A stretch of DNA of 64,000 nt, taken from positions 124,001 through 188,000 of the forward strand of contig CP110830.1 in the NCBI GenBank assembly GCA_026239495.1, read 5' to 3'. The stretch's first letter is position 1. Each line of letters opens with the position of its first letter. The position numbers and the translations under genes were made by a program. The stretch comes from Spiroplasma phoeniceum. Its GTDB lineage: Bacteria; Bacillota_I; Bacilli_A; Mycoplasmatales; Mycoplasmataceae. Below the pieces are notes generated by a model. That model worked only from the letters and a program-made list of their open reading frames with translations, was not told where the DNA came from and searched no databases. Positions 54,486-64,000 of the stretch are shown piece after piece.

Positions 54486-54490
54486 TGTTT

Positions 54491-55754
54491 ATTAAGAGTT
54501 TTTAATTACTACATAAATCGGATTTGTTTGACCAGTAGCGTTGTTTTTGCCTTCAATTTGGACAAAAACCTTGGTATCATTTGTAATATTTATTGGTCAA
54601 TCAACACCAGCACTTTCAATAAAGGAATCAAAACCACCCTCAGTTAAAGAACTATCTACGGCTTTAACTACTTTTAAAACAACATCTTTAAATTGTGGTT
54701 TTAACTGTTCTGGTGCTGCTTTTGTTGGGCCTCTAACATGAATATTTGGTTTATCTATTTTATTAATTTTACTAATATCTATTTTACTTGGTGTTGGTGC
54801 AGTGATTACATAGTCAACTGGCACTCTAAATGTTTTATTTAGATTACTTTTAGCAGTATTAATTTCATCTTTTGTTGGTTCTTTTTTTAAAATAATTTTA
54901 TATGTTTTAGGATATAAAATAGTTGGTGTTACATAATGTACTTTACCGATTCATTTAGGGTTAGCAGTATCATTATCTAAAACTTGTTGAATAGTATCCA
55001 TATTAATTGTATATGATCATACTTGTTTATTAATAATTAAACCATTTACATTAGTAAAATTATAACCTTTATCACGGTTAACTTGTCCTTTTGTATATGT
55101 TTTTTCTAAATGAAAGCTTTTTGATACTGGAACACCCATTGCTGTATTTTCATATAATTCACCATTAACCATCGATTTTAATTGTGCTTGTGAACCAATT
55201 ACTTTTAAATAAGCGGGCGTTAACACTAAATATGATCTTCAACCTAAAACCATAAACATTTTATCTGTTGGTAAACCAAAATATAAATTACTAATTTGAT
55301 TTGTTAATTCAATCAAAGTTTCATTTAATTTAAAGAATGCTCTATTTGCATCGCCAGCATTATCTGCTGTATAACTACGAAATGGAATTACTTCATATTG
55401 ACCATCTGCTAAACAATAATCATAAATAGCCTGAATTAATTCACATTATAAATTAACAAATTTATTTTGCACAACACTAGAAATAGCATCAGCGATAACA
55501 CCATTTTTAATATTTTGTTCTATTAATGCTAAGTCAAAAGCCTCATTAATTAATTTTAAATTAAATCTTTTATCAATCGGAACTGGAATTCTTGTTAATC
55601 CCATTGTTTGAGTTGCTCCACCATTTGGTAATGAATAATCATCTTGTCATAACACACGATGAGTTAAATTATATAATGCTTGTCCAGCATTAGGTAATAA
55701 AGCAACTTATTCTGCTGTTGCGGTTGCATATTGCATAATACTTGCATATTCATT
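54491..55754 (-). pseudogene. second phage capsid-like protein, truncated
   Basis: About 420 codons remain (ALYNLTHRVLWQDDYSLPNG, GATQTMGLTRIPVPIDKRFN, GLPTDKMFMVLGWRSYLVLT). The N-terminal start is lost at the IS5 copy at 55,755. Two TAA codons (near 55,710 and 55,448) interrupt it. The last 95 or so residues (from KIDISKINKIDKPNIHVRGP) are nearly the same as the end of the capsid-like protein at 44,687, although the rest differs. It precedes the structural, fibre and holin-like genes, as in a phage morphogenesis operon. Confidence 0.65.
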
Positions 55755-56827
55755 AGACTTCTTGCATAACCTAATCTAATTATTTTAAAATTCCTATAAA
55801 ATATTTTAAAATTAAAATAGAAATTATAGGAGATTAAAATTATGAAATTTGATAAATTTAATTTTATTAATGATAAAGAATTATTGCGATTAACCGGAGC
55901 GAAAAAAGTTACTTTTAATAAAATGTTAAATATTTTACAAGTAGCTGAAATAGAAAAATTTAAAAAAGGTGGCAAAACTAATAAATTATCACCAGAAAAT
56001 CGGCTACTGACGATTTTATCGTATTGACGAGAATATCGGACCTATTTTCATCTTGCTAAAAGTTTTGATATTAGTGAATCTAGTTGTTATCGCAATATCA
56101 AGTGAATTGAAGATATTTTAATTAAACACTCTGATTTTCAACAAATCGCTGGTAAAAAATCACTAATAAATGATTATTTTAATGATAAAACTATTATTAT
56201 TGATGTTACCGAAACCCCAATCCAACGCCCAAAAAAAGACAAAAACAATCTTATTCTGGTAAAAAGAAAAAACACACCATTAAAACACAAGTAATTATCG
56301 AACAAGAAACCAAAAAAATTATTGCAACAAGTTTTTCGCTTGAAAAAAAATGATTATGCTTTATTTAAAGAATCAAAAATCTCAATTTTAAAAAATACCA
56401 AATTAATAGTTGATATTGGTTATCAAGGAATTCAAAAAATTCACAATAATGTTCTAATATCTACAAAAAAACAAAGAAAAACCCTTTAAATAAAGCACAA
56501 AAACAACGTAATAGAATATTTTCAAAAATGAGAATTATTATTGAAAATATTTTTGCTATTCTTAAAAAATTTAAAATTATTACAGAAAAATATCGTAATC
56601 GAAGAAAACGATTTAGTTTAAGATTTAATTTAATTGCTTCAATTTATAATTTGCAGTTAGTATAGAAGATTTATTTAAAATTAAAGAATTTAAATAATAA
56701 ATTCATTTTTTGTTGTGGCAAAATATTAAATTTTTAAATAAAAAACATAATTAATTAAAATTATATTTTTCTATTAGTGTCTTTTTACAAATATTTGCAA
56801 TTTTTTAATAGGTTACGCAAGAAGTAT
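55755..56827 (+). mobile_element. IS5-family subfamily B copy, decayed
   Basis: A full-length copy with a mutated right end (GCAAGAAGTAT). The transposase has a 2-base loss near 56,344 and further changes near 56,460. The left flank is a phage capsid gene and the right flank a transketolase gene, with no shared triplet, so it marks a recombination junction. Confidence 0.85.
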
Positions 56828-56830
56828 AAT

Positions 56831-58328
56831 AAGACTGGCCACCCAGGGATTGTATCAACTTCAACACCACTGATGCAAGCAATTTATTTAAATAATTTAA
56901 TTGCTAATCCGGCAGCACATGATTGAATTAATCGTGATCGTTTTGTATTATCTCCGGTACATGCTTCAACTTTACAATATGCGATTTTACATTTAGCTGG
57001 TTATAATTTAACTAATTGATGATTTAAAAAATTATTGTCATATTAATTAAAAAATGCCAGATCATCCAGAATATGGTGTTACTCCTGGAGCGGATAATTC
57101 TTCTGGTCCCCTAGGGCAAGCAGTTGGCTATGGAGTTGGAATGGCATTAGTTGAACAACATTTGGCAGATAAATTTAATAAACCAGTTTATAAAATCATT
57201 GACCATTATACTTATTTTTTATGTAGCGATGATGATTTGCAAGAATACGGAGCAATTGAAGCAATCCAATTAGTTGGGGTATTAAAATTAAATAAATTAA
57301 TTATGTTATATGATTCAAATAATTGCCAATTAGATACAAAATGTGATGCTGTTTTAAAAATTGATTATCAACGTTTTTTTGAAGCACAAAATTGAAATTA
57401 TATTCGGATTGAAAAAGCAGATGAGGATCTACCAGCAATTCAAAAATCAATTGCAAAAGTGCAAAAATCTGATAAACCAAAATTAATTGAATGTAAAACA
57501 ATTGTTGGTTATTGGCATCCAAAACAAGGCCCACCTATGCATTCTTCACCATTTACTCACGACGAAACGGAACAAGTAAAAGCATTTTATGGTTTTAATC
57601 ATCCTCAATTTTTTGTTGATAATGATGTTAAAAAACATTGACAATATACTTTTGCTAAACTAGGAGCAACAAAATATGAAGAATGAAATAAAAAAATAAC
57701 TGCTTACAAAGCAACATTCCCAAAGGAATATGAAGAATTATTTGTAATTCCATCGGTTGATTTAAAATTTTTTGAAGCTTTATTAACAACTGATAAAGAT
57801 AAAAAAGTAGGAAACCCACGAATTATTATGGGTGATGTGTTTAAATATTATCAAAAAAAGTGTTTAAATAATATGTTTGGAGGTAGTGCTGATTTGGGAA
57901 CTGCAACCAAAATTATTGGTTATAATGGTTCATGAACAACATCAAAACCACAAAATAATAATGTTCATTTTTGAGTGCGTGAATTTGCCGCCGAAACAAT
58001 TAGCATTGGTGTTGAATTAAACCAAGGTTTGAAAGGATTTAATTCAACATTTTTAATTTTTGCTGACTATATGTAACCATGTATTTGAATGGCTTGTATT
58101 CAAAACTTACCCGTAATTTTTGCTTTTTCACATGATTCAATAGGTGTTGGTTTTGATGGAAAATCACATCACCCAGTTGAACAATTAGCAATGCTACGAA
58201 ATTTTCCGAATTTAAATTTGTTTCGTCCAGAGGATATTAAAGAAACAATTGGTTGTTTGAAAGCAAGCTTATAAGCAAAAAGTGCTCCATCAGCTTTAAT
58301 CTTATCGCGAGAAGATGCAGTCGTATAA
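56831..58328 (+). pseudogene. tkt: transketolase, truncated at both ends
   Basis: Transketolase moves two-carbon units in the pentose phosphate pathway using thiamine diphosphate. The fragment starts at KTGHPGIVSTSTPLMQAIYL (about residue 25 of the family) and keeps MPDHPEYGVTPGADNSSGPL, GQAVGYGVGMALVEQ, FGGSADLGTATKI and FSHDSIGVGFDGKSHHPVEQ. It stops at REDAVV, so the last 170 or so residues are missing. A frameshift near 57,045 and TAA near 58,075, 58,272 and 58,326 also break it. The diphosphate-binding GDG is altered to CSD (FLCSDDDLQEYG), so it was unlikely to be active even before truncation. Confidence 0.88.
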
Positions 58329-58515
58329 AAAATTATAGGGTAACTTATATAATTTAAGAAATTAGAACGCTTTAAGCATTTTACTTACAATATTATTTTA
58401 AACTAAACTATTTTATTGTCAATATTTATCTCTTATATTTTTTATTTTTATTATTTTTGCACACTAAAAAATAATTTTTATTTATTTAACATCTTTAAAA
58501 ATAATAAATTAAAAA

Positions 58516-58870
58516 CTAAATACTTAAATTTTGAACTTTAAGAATTTCAACTAAATTATTTTTATTAATTACAATATTTTTCATTTCTTTATTATTTTTC
58601 ATATTCGTTTCACTATTAGTTTTAATCATTGAAACAGTTAATAAATTATTAAAAGTTAATTTATTATAAATTTTGCCCCCTCTACCTTTAACAATTTTTG
58701 CTTTCGAAATATCACCTTCCATATGACAACCAATATTATTAGAAATAATTTGATTACGAATACCTTTTTCATTATTTTTAATATGGCGCTGTGTAGATAT
58801 AAATGGCAAATTTATATCTTGTTAAGTTAATAATAAAATATTTTTAATAAATTGCAACAACTTTTTCAGA
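58516..58870 (-). pseudogene. ISLre2/UPF0236-type transposase fragment
   Basis: A C-terminal fragment (FISTQRHIKNNEKGIRNQII, NIGCHMEGDISKAKIVKGRG, GKIYNKLTFNNLLTVSMIKT) resembles the end of UPF0236 / ISLre2-type proteins, which carry a conserved GC..EG..S segment followed by a basic motif. TAA at about 58,824 separates it from a little more upstream sequence. The stretch between the transketolase end and this fragment (58,329-58,515) has no gene. Confidence 0.5.
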
Positions 58871-58954
58871 AAAAATTAAATTTTTGTAATTTTATCTTAT
58901 TTTATTCATATTTAATCACACTAAAAATAATTTATTAAATTTTAACTAATAAAT

Positions 58955-59956
58955 TTATTTAAAATTTTGTAAAAACATTGTCTTTGCACTTAATCAATTT
59001 AAACATGGTCGGAGTTTATCATTTATAACATTAACTACTCAATCTATCATTTTTTGACTAATATTATTAAAATCAATTCCCTTATAAAGTAAATATCTAA
59101 ATTCGCCGTTCATATGCTCAATTAATGGTTTTTGTTGTGGTTTACTGGGGTCACAAAAATAAACTTGTGTTTCAGTAAATATTTCCATTTCTCTTCATTT
59201 ACTAAATTCTTTTCCTCTATCAGTTATTATTCCTTTAATTTTCCTAATTAAATTATTTTTTTTAACAATCTCTTTAAATTTTTCTAAAACTTCATTAGCA
59301 GTATTATTTTTTAATTTCATTACAAAATAATTTTTACTTGATTGTTCTACTAAAACTAAATTACTAGATTGATCGTCTTTTCCCACAACAGTATCCATTT
59401 CAAACCATCCAACATTAGAAACTTTATTTTCAATATCTCAAATTGATTTAAATTTAGTTAATTTACCACGATTATCAGGTTTTCCTTTTGTTTTATATTT
59501 TTTACCACGATGGGGTAAATTTTCTTTTTTTAATCCAAATTCACCTAAGCAAATTCATTTATACAATGTTTTAACACAAGCAGGAAATTTAACACCAAAC
59601 TCCAAGAAATAACGATAAATCAATTGTTCGGGTATATCGCGGTATTTATTAAATCTTATTTTAATAAAATCTAACTGCTCTTTTGTAAATTTAGGTAGTT
59701 TTTTAATACATTTTTTACGTTTTTGTTTATAATATTTTTGTGCTTGATATAGATTATAATCTTGTATATTTTTAAATCGATTAATTTCTCTTTTAACAGT
59801 ATTAATTCCACGACCCGTTTGTCGTGATATTTCATATAAATTAATTGTGCCATTTTTCTTTTTACAAGTATCAGATAACAATAAATCCTTAAATAAATCT
59901 CGTTCATCAAATATTAAATGTTTAAATTTTCTCATTTTTATACAAATTTCTTTCAT
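58955..59956 (-). CDS. IS30-family transposase, intact
   Basis: A 333-residue DDE transposase, continuous with TGA-Trp. The HTH region is KKNGTINLYEISRQTGRGIN (about residues 34-54). The catalytic triad sits in GWFEMDTVVGKDDQSSNLVL (Asp), GIITDRGKEFSKW (Asp) and PLIEHMNGEFRYLLYKGIDF (Glu). Related decayed copies lie at 32,094 and 36,740. Clear IS ends were not found: the left flank holds a GTTGCAAT-type sequence near 58,845, similar to one after the copy ending at 40,952. Either an IS30 element or a plectrovirus ORF3-type gene. Its start lies only 45 bases from the divergent terminase gene. Confidence 0.85.
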
Positions 59957-60001
59957 TTTTTCTTATAATGTATTGTATATAAAATAAAAAGGTCAATAAA
60001 T

Positions 60002-61252
60002 ATGCAAGAATTTAGTAAAATTAATAATAAAAAACGAATTACTAGTTATGAACATTTAAATAAAAAATATGATTTAAATTTTAGTGACTATAATTTTGGT
60101 TTTGATTGAGAAGTATTTAAAGACTTTGTTGGTGATAGTTATGCCCGATATTTTACTTCGCCAAGTTTTTTTAAGTTTGTTTCAGCGGGGCGCGGTACTA
60201 ATAAAACATGAAATCATTTAGTAGAAAAATTATTTTTTGCTTGTAATTTTACCGATGCTTCATCTGATATTTTACGAAGATACGCCAACACCCACGAAGA
60301 TACCACGTTTGGTGATACAATTAATGTCTGTAATTATTTATATTATAAAATATGGGATTGATATAGAACCCGACAATGAAAATGGCATTGTTTGACCTAA
60401 AAATGTTAAAGAAGGTGGTGAAATTGTTTTTCCTAGTGGTGTTCGCATTGCCTTTGCTGGTTATGATAATGGTAATAAAATTATGGAAAAAGTTGGTAAA
60501 GGTAGTGGTATTATATCGGCGTGAACAGATGAAATGATACATGCTGAAGAAAAAGAAATTTTAACGGACAAAGAACTAGATAAAAAATATAATAATTTAA
60601 GAGTTTCAATGTTTCGTTCTAAAAGTTTAAAAGTATCTTATAAAAAATACACGGATGAAAATGATAATAAACAATATAATTTAGATAATCCTATTCCAGT
60701 AAAAGAATTATCTTGGACATTTCAAGAATGAGACAACATAGCAAAACAATACATAACAGTAAAAACATATTTTCATAAAACATATTCTAATCAATTTACT
60801 TTTAACCCTTTTGATAAATACCATGTCTTTTATGAAAAATTTGTAACGCCATTTTTACCTTTAAATGAAAGAATTAAAAACATTTTAAAAAAACACAATC
60901 AAGTATATTCAGAAAATACACAGGCATTTAATGGCTTGGGTGTTTTTAATTTAAGATTAACAATGGGTGCTGTTTGAAATAAAATACCTGATATTACTAA
61001 AAAACTTGTTTTAACAAATAAAGAAGAACGACCTGATTTATTTGAACTTGAATATTATGGTTTTGAATATAATGACAATGAATCCAGTATTTATGTTTTA
61101 CGAAATTATTGTAAATATATTAAAGATTATAATCTACAAGATTTTTATAATTCTAATACAAAAAATTATCAATTTGATAGTTATTCAGTTGGTGTTTATT
61201 ATGCTAATGGTAGTGAAGACCATACGATATTTTTATTTAGTGGTTATAAAAT
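60002..61252 (+). pseudogene. phage terminase large subunit (type 2), frameshifted and truncated
   Basis: About 415 codons of a PBSX-like large terminase: MQEFSKINNKKRITSYEHLN, Walker A FVSAGRGTNKTWNHL, GVRIAFAGYDNGNKIMEKVG, and Walker B GIISAWTDEMIHAEE. A one-base insertion in an A-run near 60,346 shifts the frame; the rest reads on to VYYANGSEDHTIFLFSGYK, where the IS5 copy cuts it in the nuclease domain. It is unrelated in detail to the terminases at 34,631 and 62,323. Confidence 0.8.
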
Positions 61253-62322
61253 AGACTTCTTGCATAACCCATTAAAATAATTTCAAATATTTGTAAAAAG
61301 GGGTTAATATAAAATTATAATTTTAATTAATTATGTTTTTTATTTAAAAATTTAATATTTTGCCACAACGAAAAATTATTTTATTATTCAAATTCGTTAA
61401 TTTTAAATAAATCTTTTATGATAACTATAATAATTGTAAATTATAAATTGAAGCAATTAAATTAAATCTTAAACTAAATCGTTTTCTACGATTTCTATAT
61501 TTTTCTGTAATAATTTTAAATTTTTTAAGAATAGCAAAAATATTTTCAATAATAATTCTTATTTTTGAAACTAGTCTATTATGTTGTTTTTGTTCTTTAT
61601 TTAAATGTTTTTTCTTAGTTTTCTTTGTGGGCATTATAACATTATTGTGAATTTTTTGTATTCCTTGATAACCACTATCAACTATTAATTTGGTATTTTT
61701 TAAAATTGCGATTTTTGATTCTTTAAATAAAGCATAATCTTGTTTTTTACCAAGTGAAAAACTTGTTGCAATAATTTTTTTGGTTTCTTGTTCGATAATT
61801 ACTTGTGTTTTAATAGTGTGTTTTTTCTTTTTACCAGAATAAGATTGTTTTTGTCTTTTTTTGGGCGTTGGATTGGGGTTTCGGTAGCATCAATAATAAT
61901 ATTTTTATCATTAAAACAATCATTTATTAGTGCTTTTTTACCAGAAACTTGCTGAAAATCAGGGTGTTTAATTAAAATATCTTCAATTTACTTGATATTG
62001 CTATAACAATTAGCTTCACTAATTCTGAAATTTTTTCCAAGATGAAAATAAGTTCGATATTCTCGTCAATACGATAAATTCATCAATAATCGATTTTCTA
62101 GTGATAATTTATTAGCTTTGCCACCTTTTTTAAATTTTTCTATTTCATCTACTTGTAAAATATCTAACATTTTATTAAAAAAATCTTGTTTTATTCCTGT
62201 TAATCTTAATCATTCTTTATCATTAATATTTTTAAATTCATCAAATTTCATAATTTAATATCCTCATAAATTATATTTTATAATAATATTTTAATAATAA
62301 AACCAGGTATCGCAAGAAGTCT
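61253..62322 (-). mobile_element. IS5-family subfamily A copy, inactivated
   Basis: A 1,070-bp copy with AAT duplication. The transposase (61,425-62,251) has a TGA-Trp changed to TAA near 61,989 (KWIEDIL), plus Arg to Ser and other changes. It separates two different terminase fragments that were adjacent before it inserted. Confidence 0.9.
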
Positions 62323-63375
62323 AATCTTCTAAATTAACATTTTTATTATTTTTTTCTTGTAAAGATCCAAAATTAAATAATGAAGTTTCTTGCAAAGAAG
62401 CAATATTACAATGACGAGTTAAAAAACTAGGTTGTTGTAATGGTTGGTTAATTGCTGTTTGTCATTCTTCTTTTAACTTTTCAATATTTTTAGAAATACC
62501 AAGATTTGGATTTGCTTTATATAGATTTTTAAATTTTTTCATTCATTAAAATTATCTAATTCATATATTCAAGGTAAAAAATTATCGTTTTGATAAATAT
62601 TATTTAATACTTTTTCAGCATATTCATATCTCTCATCATAAATACTCTCACGAGTACTTCCGATTGTTGTAATTAAAAGCATTAATGTATTTTTTCTTTT
62701 TGATGTTGCTGATTTAATAACATCATATAAGTCTCTTTTTTTCATAGCTGCCAATTCATCTAAAATTACTACATATGGATTTAAACCATCTAATGTTTTA
62801 TCTTCTGATGCTAATGGCTGAAAATGTGATCAATCTCTTAAAAATTCTATTTTATCCCTTGTTATTTTTAATTTATTATTTAATCATTCTTCTTGTCTAA
62901 TCATATTTTTAACTTAATCAAAAATAATTTTTGCTTGCTCTTTTTTTGTTGCAACTGTATATATAATTGCTCTTTTTTCGTTATCTAATAACAAACATTT
63001 TAAAGCAATAGCAGATGATAGGGTTGATTTACCATTCCCCCTACCAACAACCAATAATGCTTCTTTAAATATACGAATATTAGTTTCCTTTTCGTAAAAA
63101 CCAAATAATGCTTCTATAAATGCTTTTTGTCATAATTCTAATTTAAAATTTTGTCCTGCATATTAACCAGTTGAAAGATGACAAAATATTTCTATAAAAA
63201 TTATTGCACCACTTGCTTGTTTTTTATTAAAATAAAACCTTTTACTATTTTTTAATTCATTAACTAAATTAGATACTATCTTTTTAATTTTCAAACAAAC
63301 AATATCTTCGTTTTTTTTAATTCACTCATTATATAATTATAAATTAGTTTTATTATTTATCGTTTTTTCAAACAT
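62323..63375 (-). pseudogene. phage terminase large subunit (type 3, Terminase_1-like), broken
   Basis: The N-terminal 350 codons of an HK97-type large terminase. The Walker A variant VVGRGNGKSTLSSAIAL, the Walker B NPYVVILDELAAMKKRDLYD and the coupling motif MLLITTIGSTRES are all clear. TAA codons interrupt it near 63,165, 63,338 and 62,916, and the IS5 copy cuts the nuclease domain at 62,323. The start MFEKTINNKTN lies 3 bases after the small-subunit stop. Confidence 0.82.
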
Positions 63376-63378
63376 AAA

Positions 63379-63867
63379 TTATTTTTCTTCTAATTGTAGA
63401 ATTTCATCTAATAGATTATTGTTTGTTTGTAATATAGGCGATACTTCAATTTTTTCATTACCTTCTTTTATTCATTTTTCAATAATTATATAGTGACTTT
63501 TATAATTTTTTAACATTGAATTATATTCTGACAAAATTGGATTTTTTTCTTGTCTTTTATTCCCGCGAATATTTTCAACATCAATATAATAATTATCTAA
63601 TTGACGAATTTTTTTATCGATATCATAAATTAATCATTCAATTTTACAAAATGTTTTAAGGAAATTAATTTTTGATTTATCTAAATCAACATTATTATTA
63701 ATTAATATTTTTTTATAATCTTTAAAAAGATTATTTATTTATTTTTCACCTTTTAAATTTAGTTCATTTTCGTTTAAAATTGCTTTATTTTTATTCATTT
63801 TTGGGTTATTTTTATTCATTTTTAAGATATTTTTTACCAATTTTTTATTGTTTTTTTTGCTTTCCAT
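63379..63867 (-). pseudogene. phage terminase small subunit (P27-like), one nonsense codon
   Basis: About 162 codons (MESKKNNKKLVKNILKMNKN ... NNLLDEILQLEEK). The second half (FCKIEWLIYDIDKKIRQLDN, NPILSEYNSMLKNYKSHYII) has the helical layout of P27-type small subunits, and it directly precedes a matching large subunit. TAA near 63,740 interrupts the frame. Upstream to the window end (63,868-64,000) is non-coding, with an AGGAGG at 63,994 onward that may belong to a gene outside the window. Confidence 0.6.
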
Positions 63868-64000
63868 TAATAAAACCCCTTATTTTTAAATGTTTTTTTA
63901 TTATTTTACATAATTTATTTCATCACTGTAAATTGTAAATGCCAAATCATAAAAAGTTAACTATTAATTTAGTTAACTTTTTTAAGTTAATTATAGGAGG

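Noticed and set aside
60321-60542. Minus-strand frame inside the type 2 terminase
   Set aside because: Antisense shadow; the plus strand carries terminase motifs across the same bases.

Overview
The window is AT-rich DNA from a mollicute that reads UGA as tryptophan (genetic code 4). Nearly every conserved protein here has in-frame TGA at Trp positions. The gene set (Asp23-FakA pair, mollicute-type ten-tRNA cluster, rpsD-ezrA-thiI order, DnaE-type polymerase, IS30-type transposases resembling that of plectrovirus SpV1) points to a plant-pathogenic Spiroplasma of the citri clade. Species was inferred, not tested.

Region 1 (about 1-33,000) is chromosomal housekeeping DNA broken up by insertion sequences. 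Intact genes: an IS1595 transposase, fakA-like, ten tRNA genes (Cys-Arg-Pro-Ala-Met-Ile-Ser-fMet-Asp-Phe), rpsD, ezrA, dnaE, a membrane protein, a lipoprotein, rmuC and a large P-type cation ATPase. Decaying genes: asp23 (split at a TA microsatellite), nagA, nagB, an HNH-like gene, thiI, an aldo/keto reductase and a GNAT acetyltransferase. Many of the nonsense mutations create TAA.

Region 2 (about 33,000-64,000) is a mosaic of prophage fragments, plectrovirus-like remnants and insertion sequences, with a few host genes between them: a cobalamin-type riboswitch, a dead deoD, an intact deoxynucleoside kinase and a truncated transketolase. Phage pieces include three unrelated large terminases (34,631-36,149; 60,002-61,252; 62,323-63,375), two small terminases, a scaffold-like protein, two capsid-like proteins sharing a C-terminal domain, a fibre-like protein and a holin-like membrane protein.

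The dominant mobile element is an IS5-family element of about 1,070 bp. Its ends are AGACTTCTTGC...GCAAGAAGTCT, it makes 3-bp ANT target duplications (as in the ISL2 group), and its transposase is apparently made by -1 frameshifting on an A7 run. There are two subfamilies: A (young, five apparently intact copies) and B (older, all copies decayed). They are nested in each other, in IS3 and IS30 elements and in phage genes. A 151-bp non-coding element with 8-bp target duplications occurs twice and looks like a MITE.
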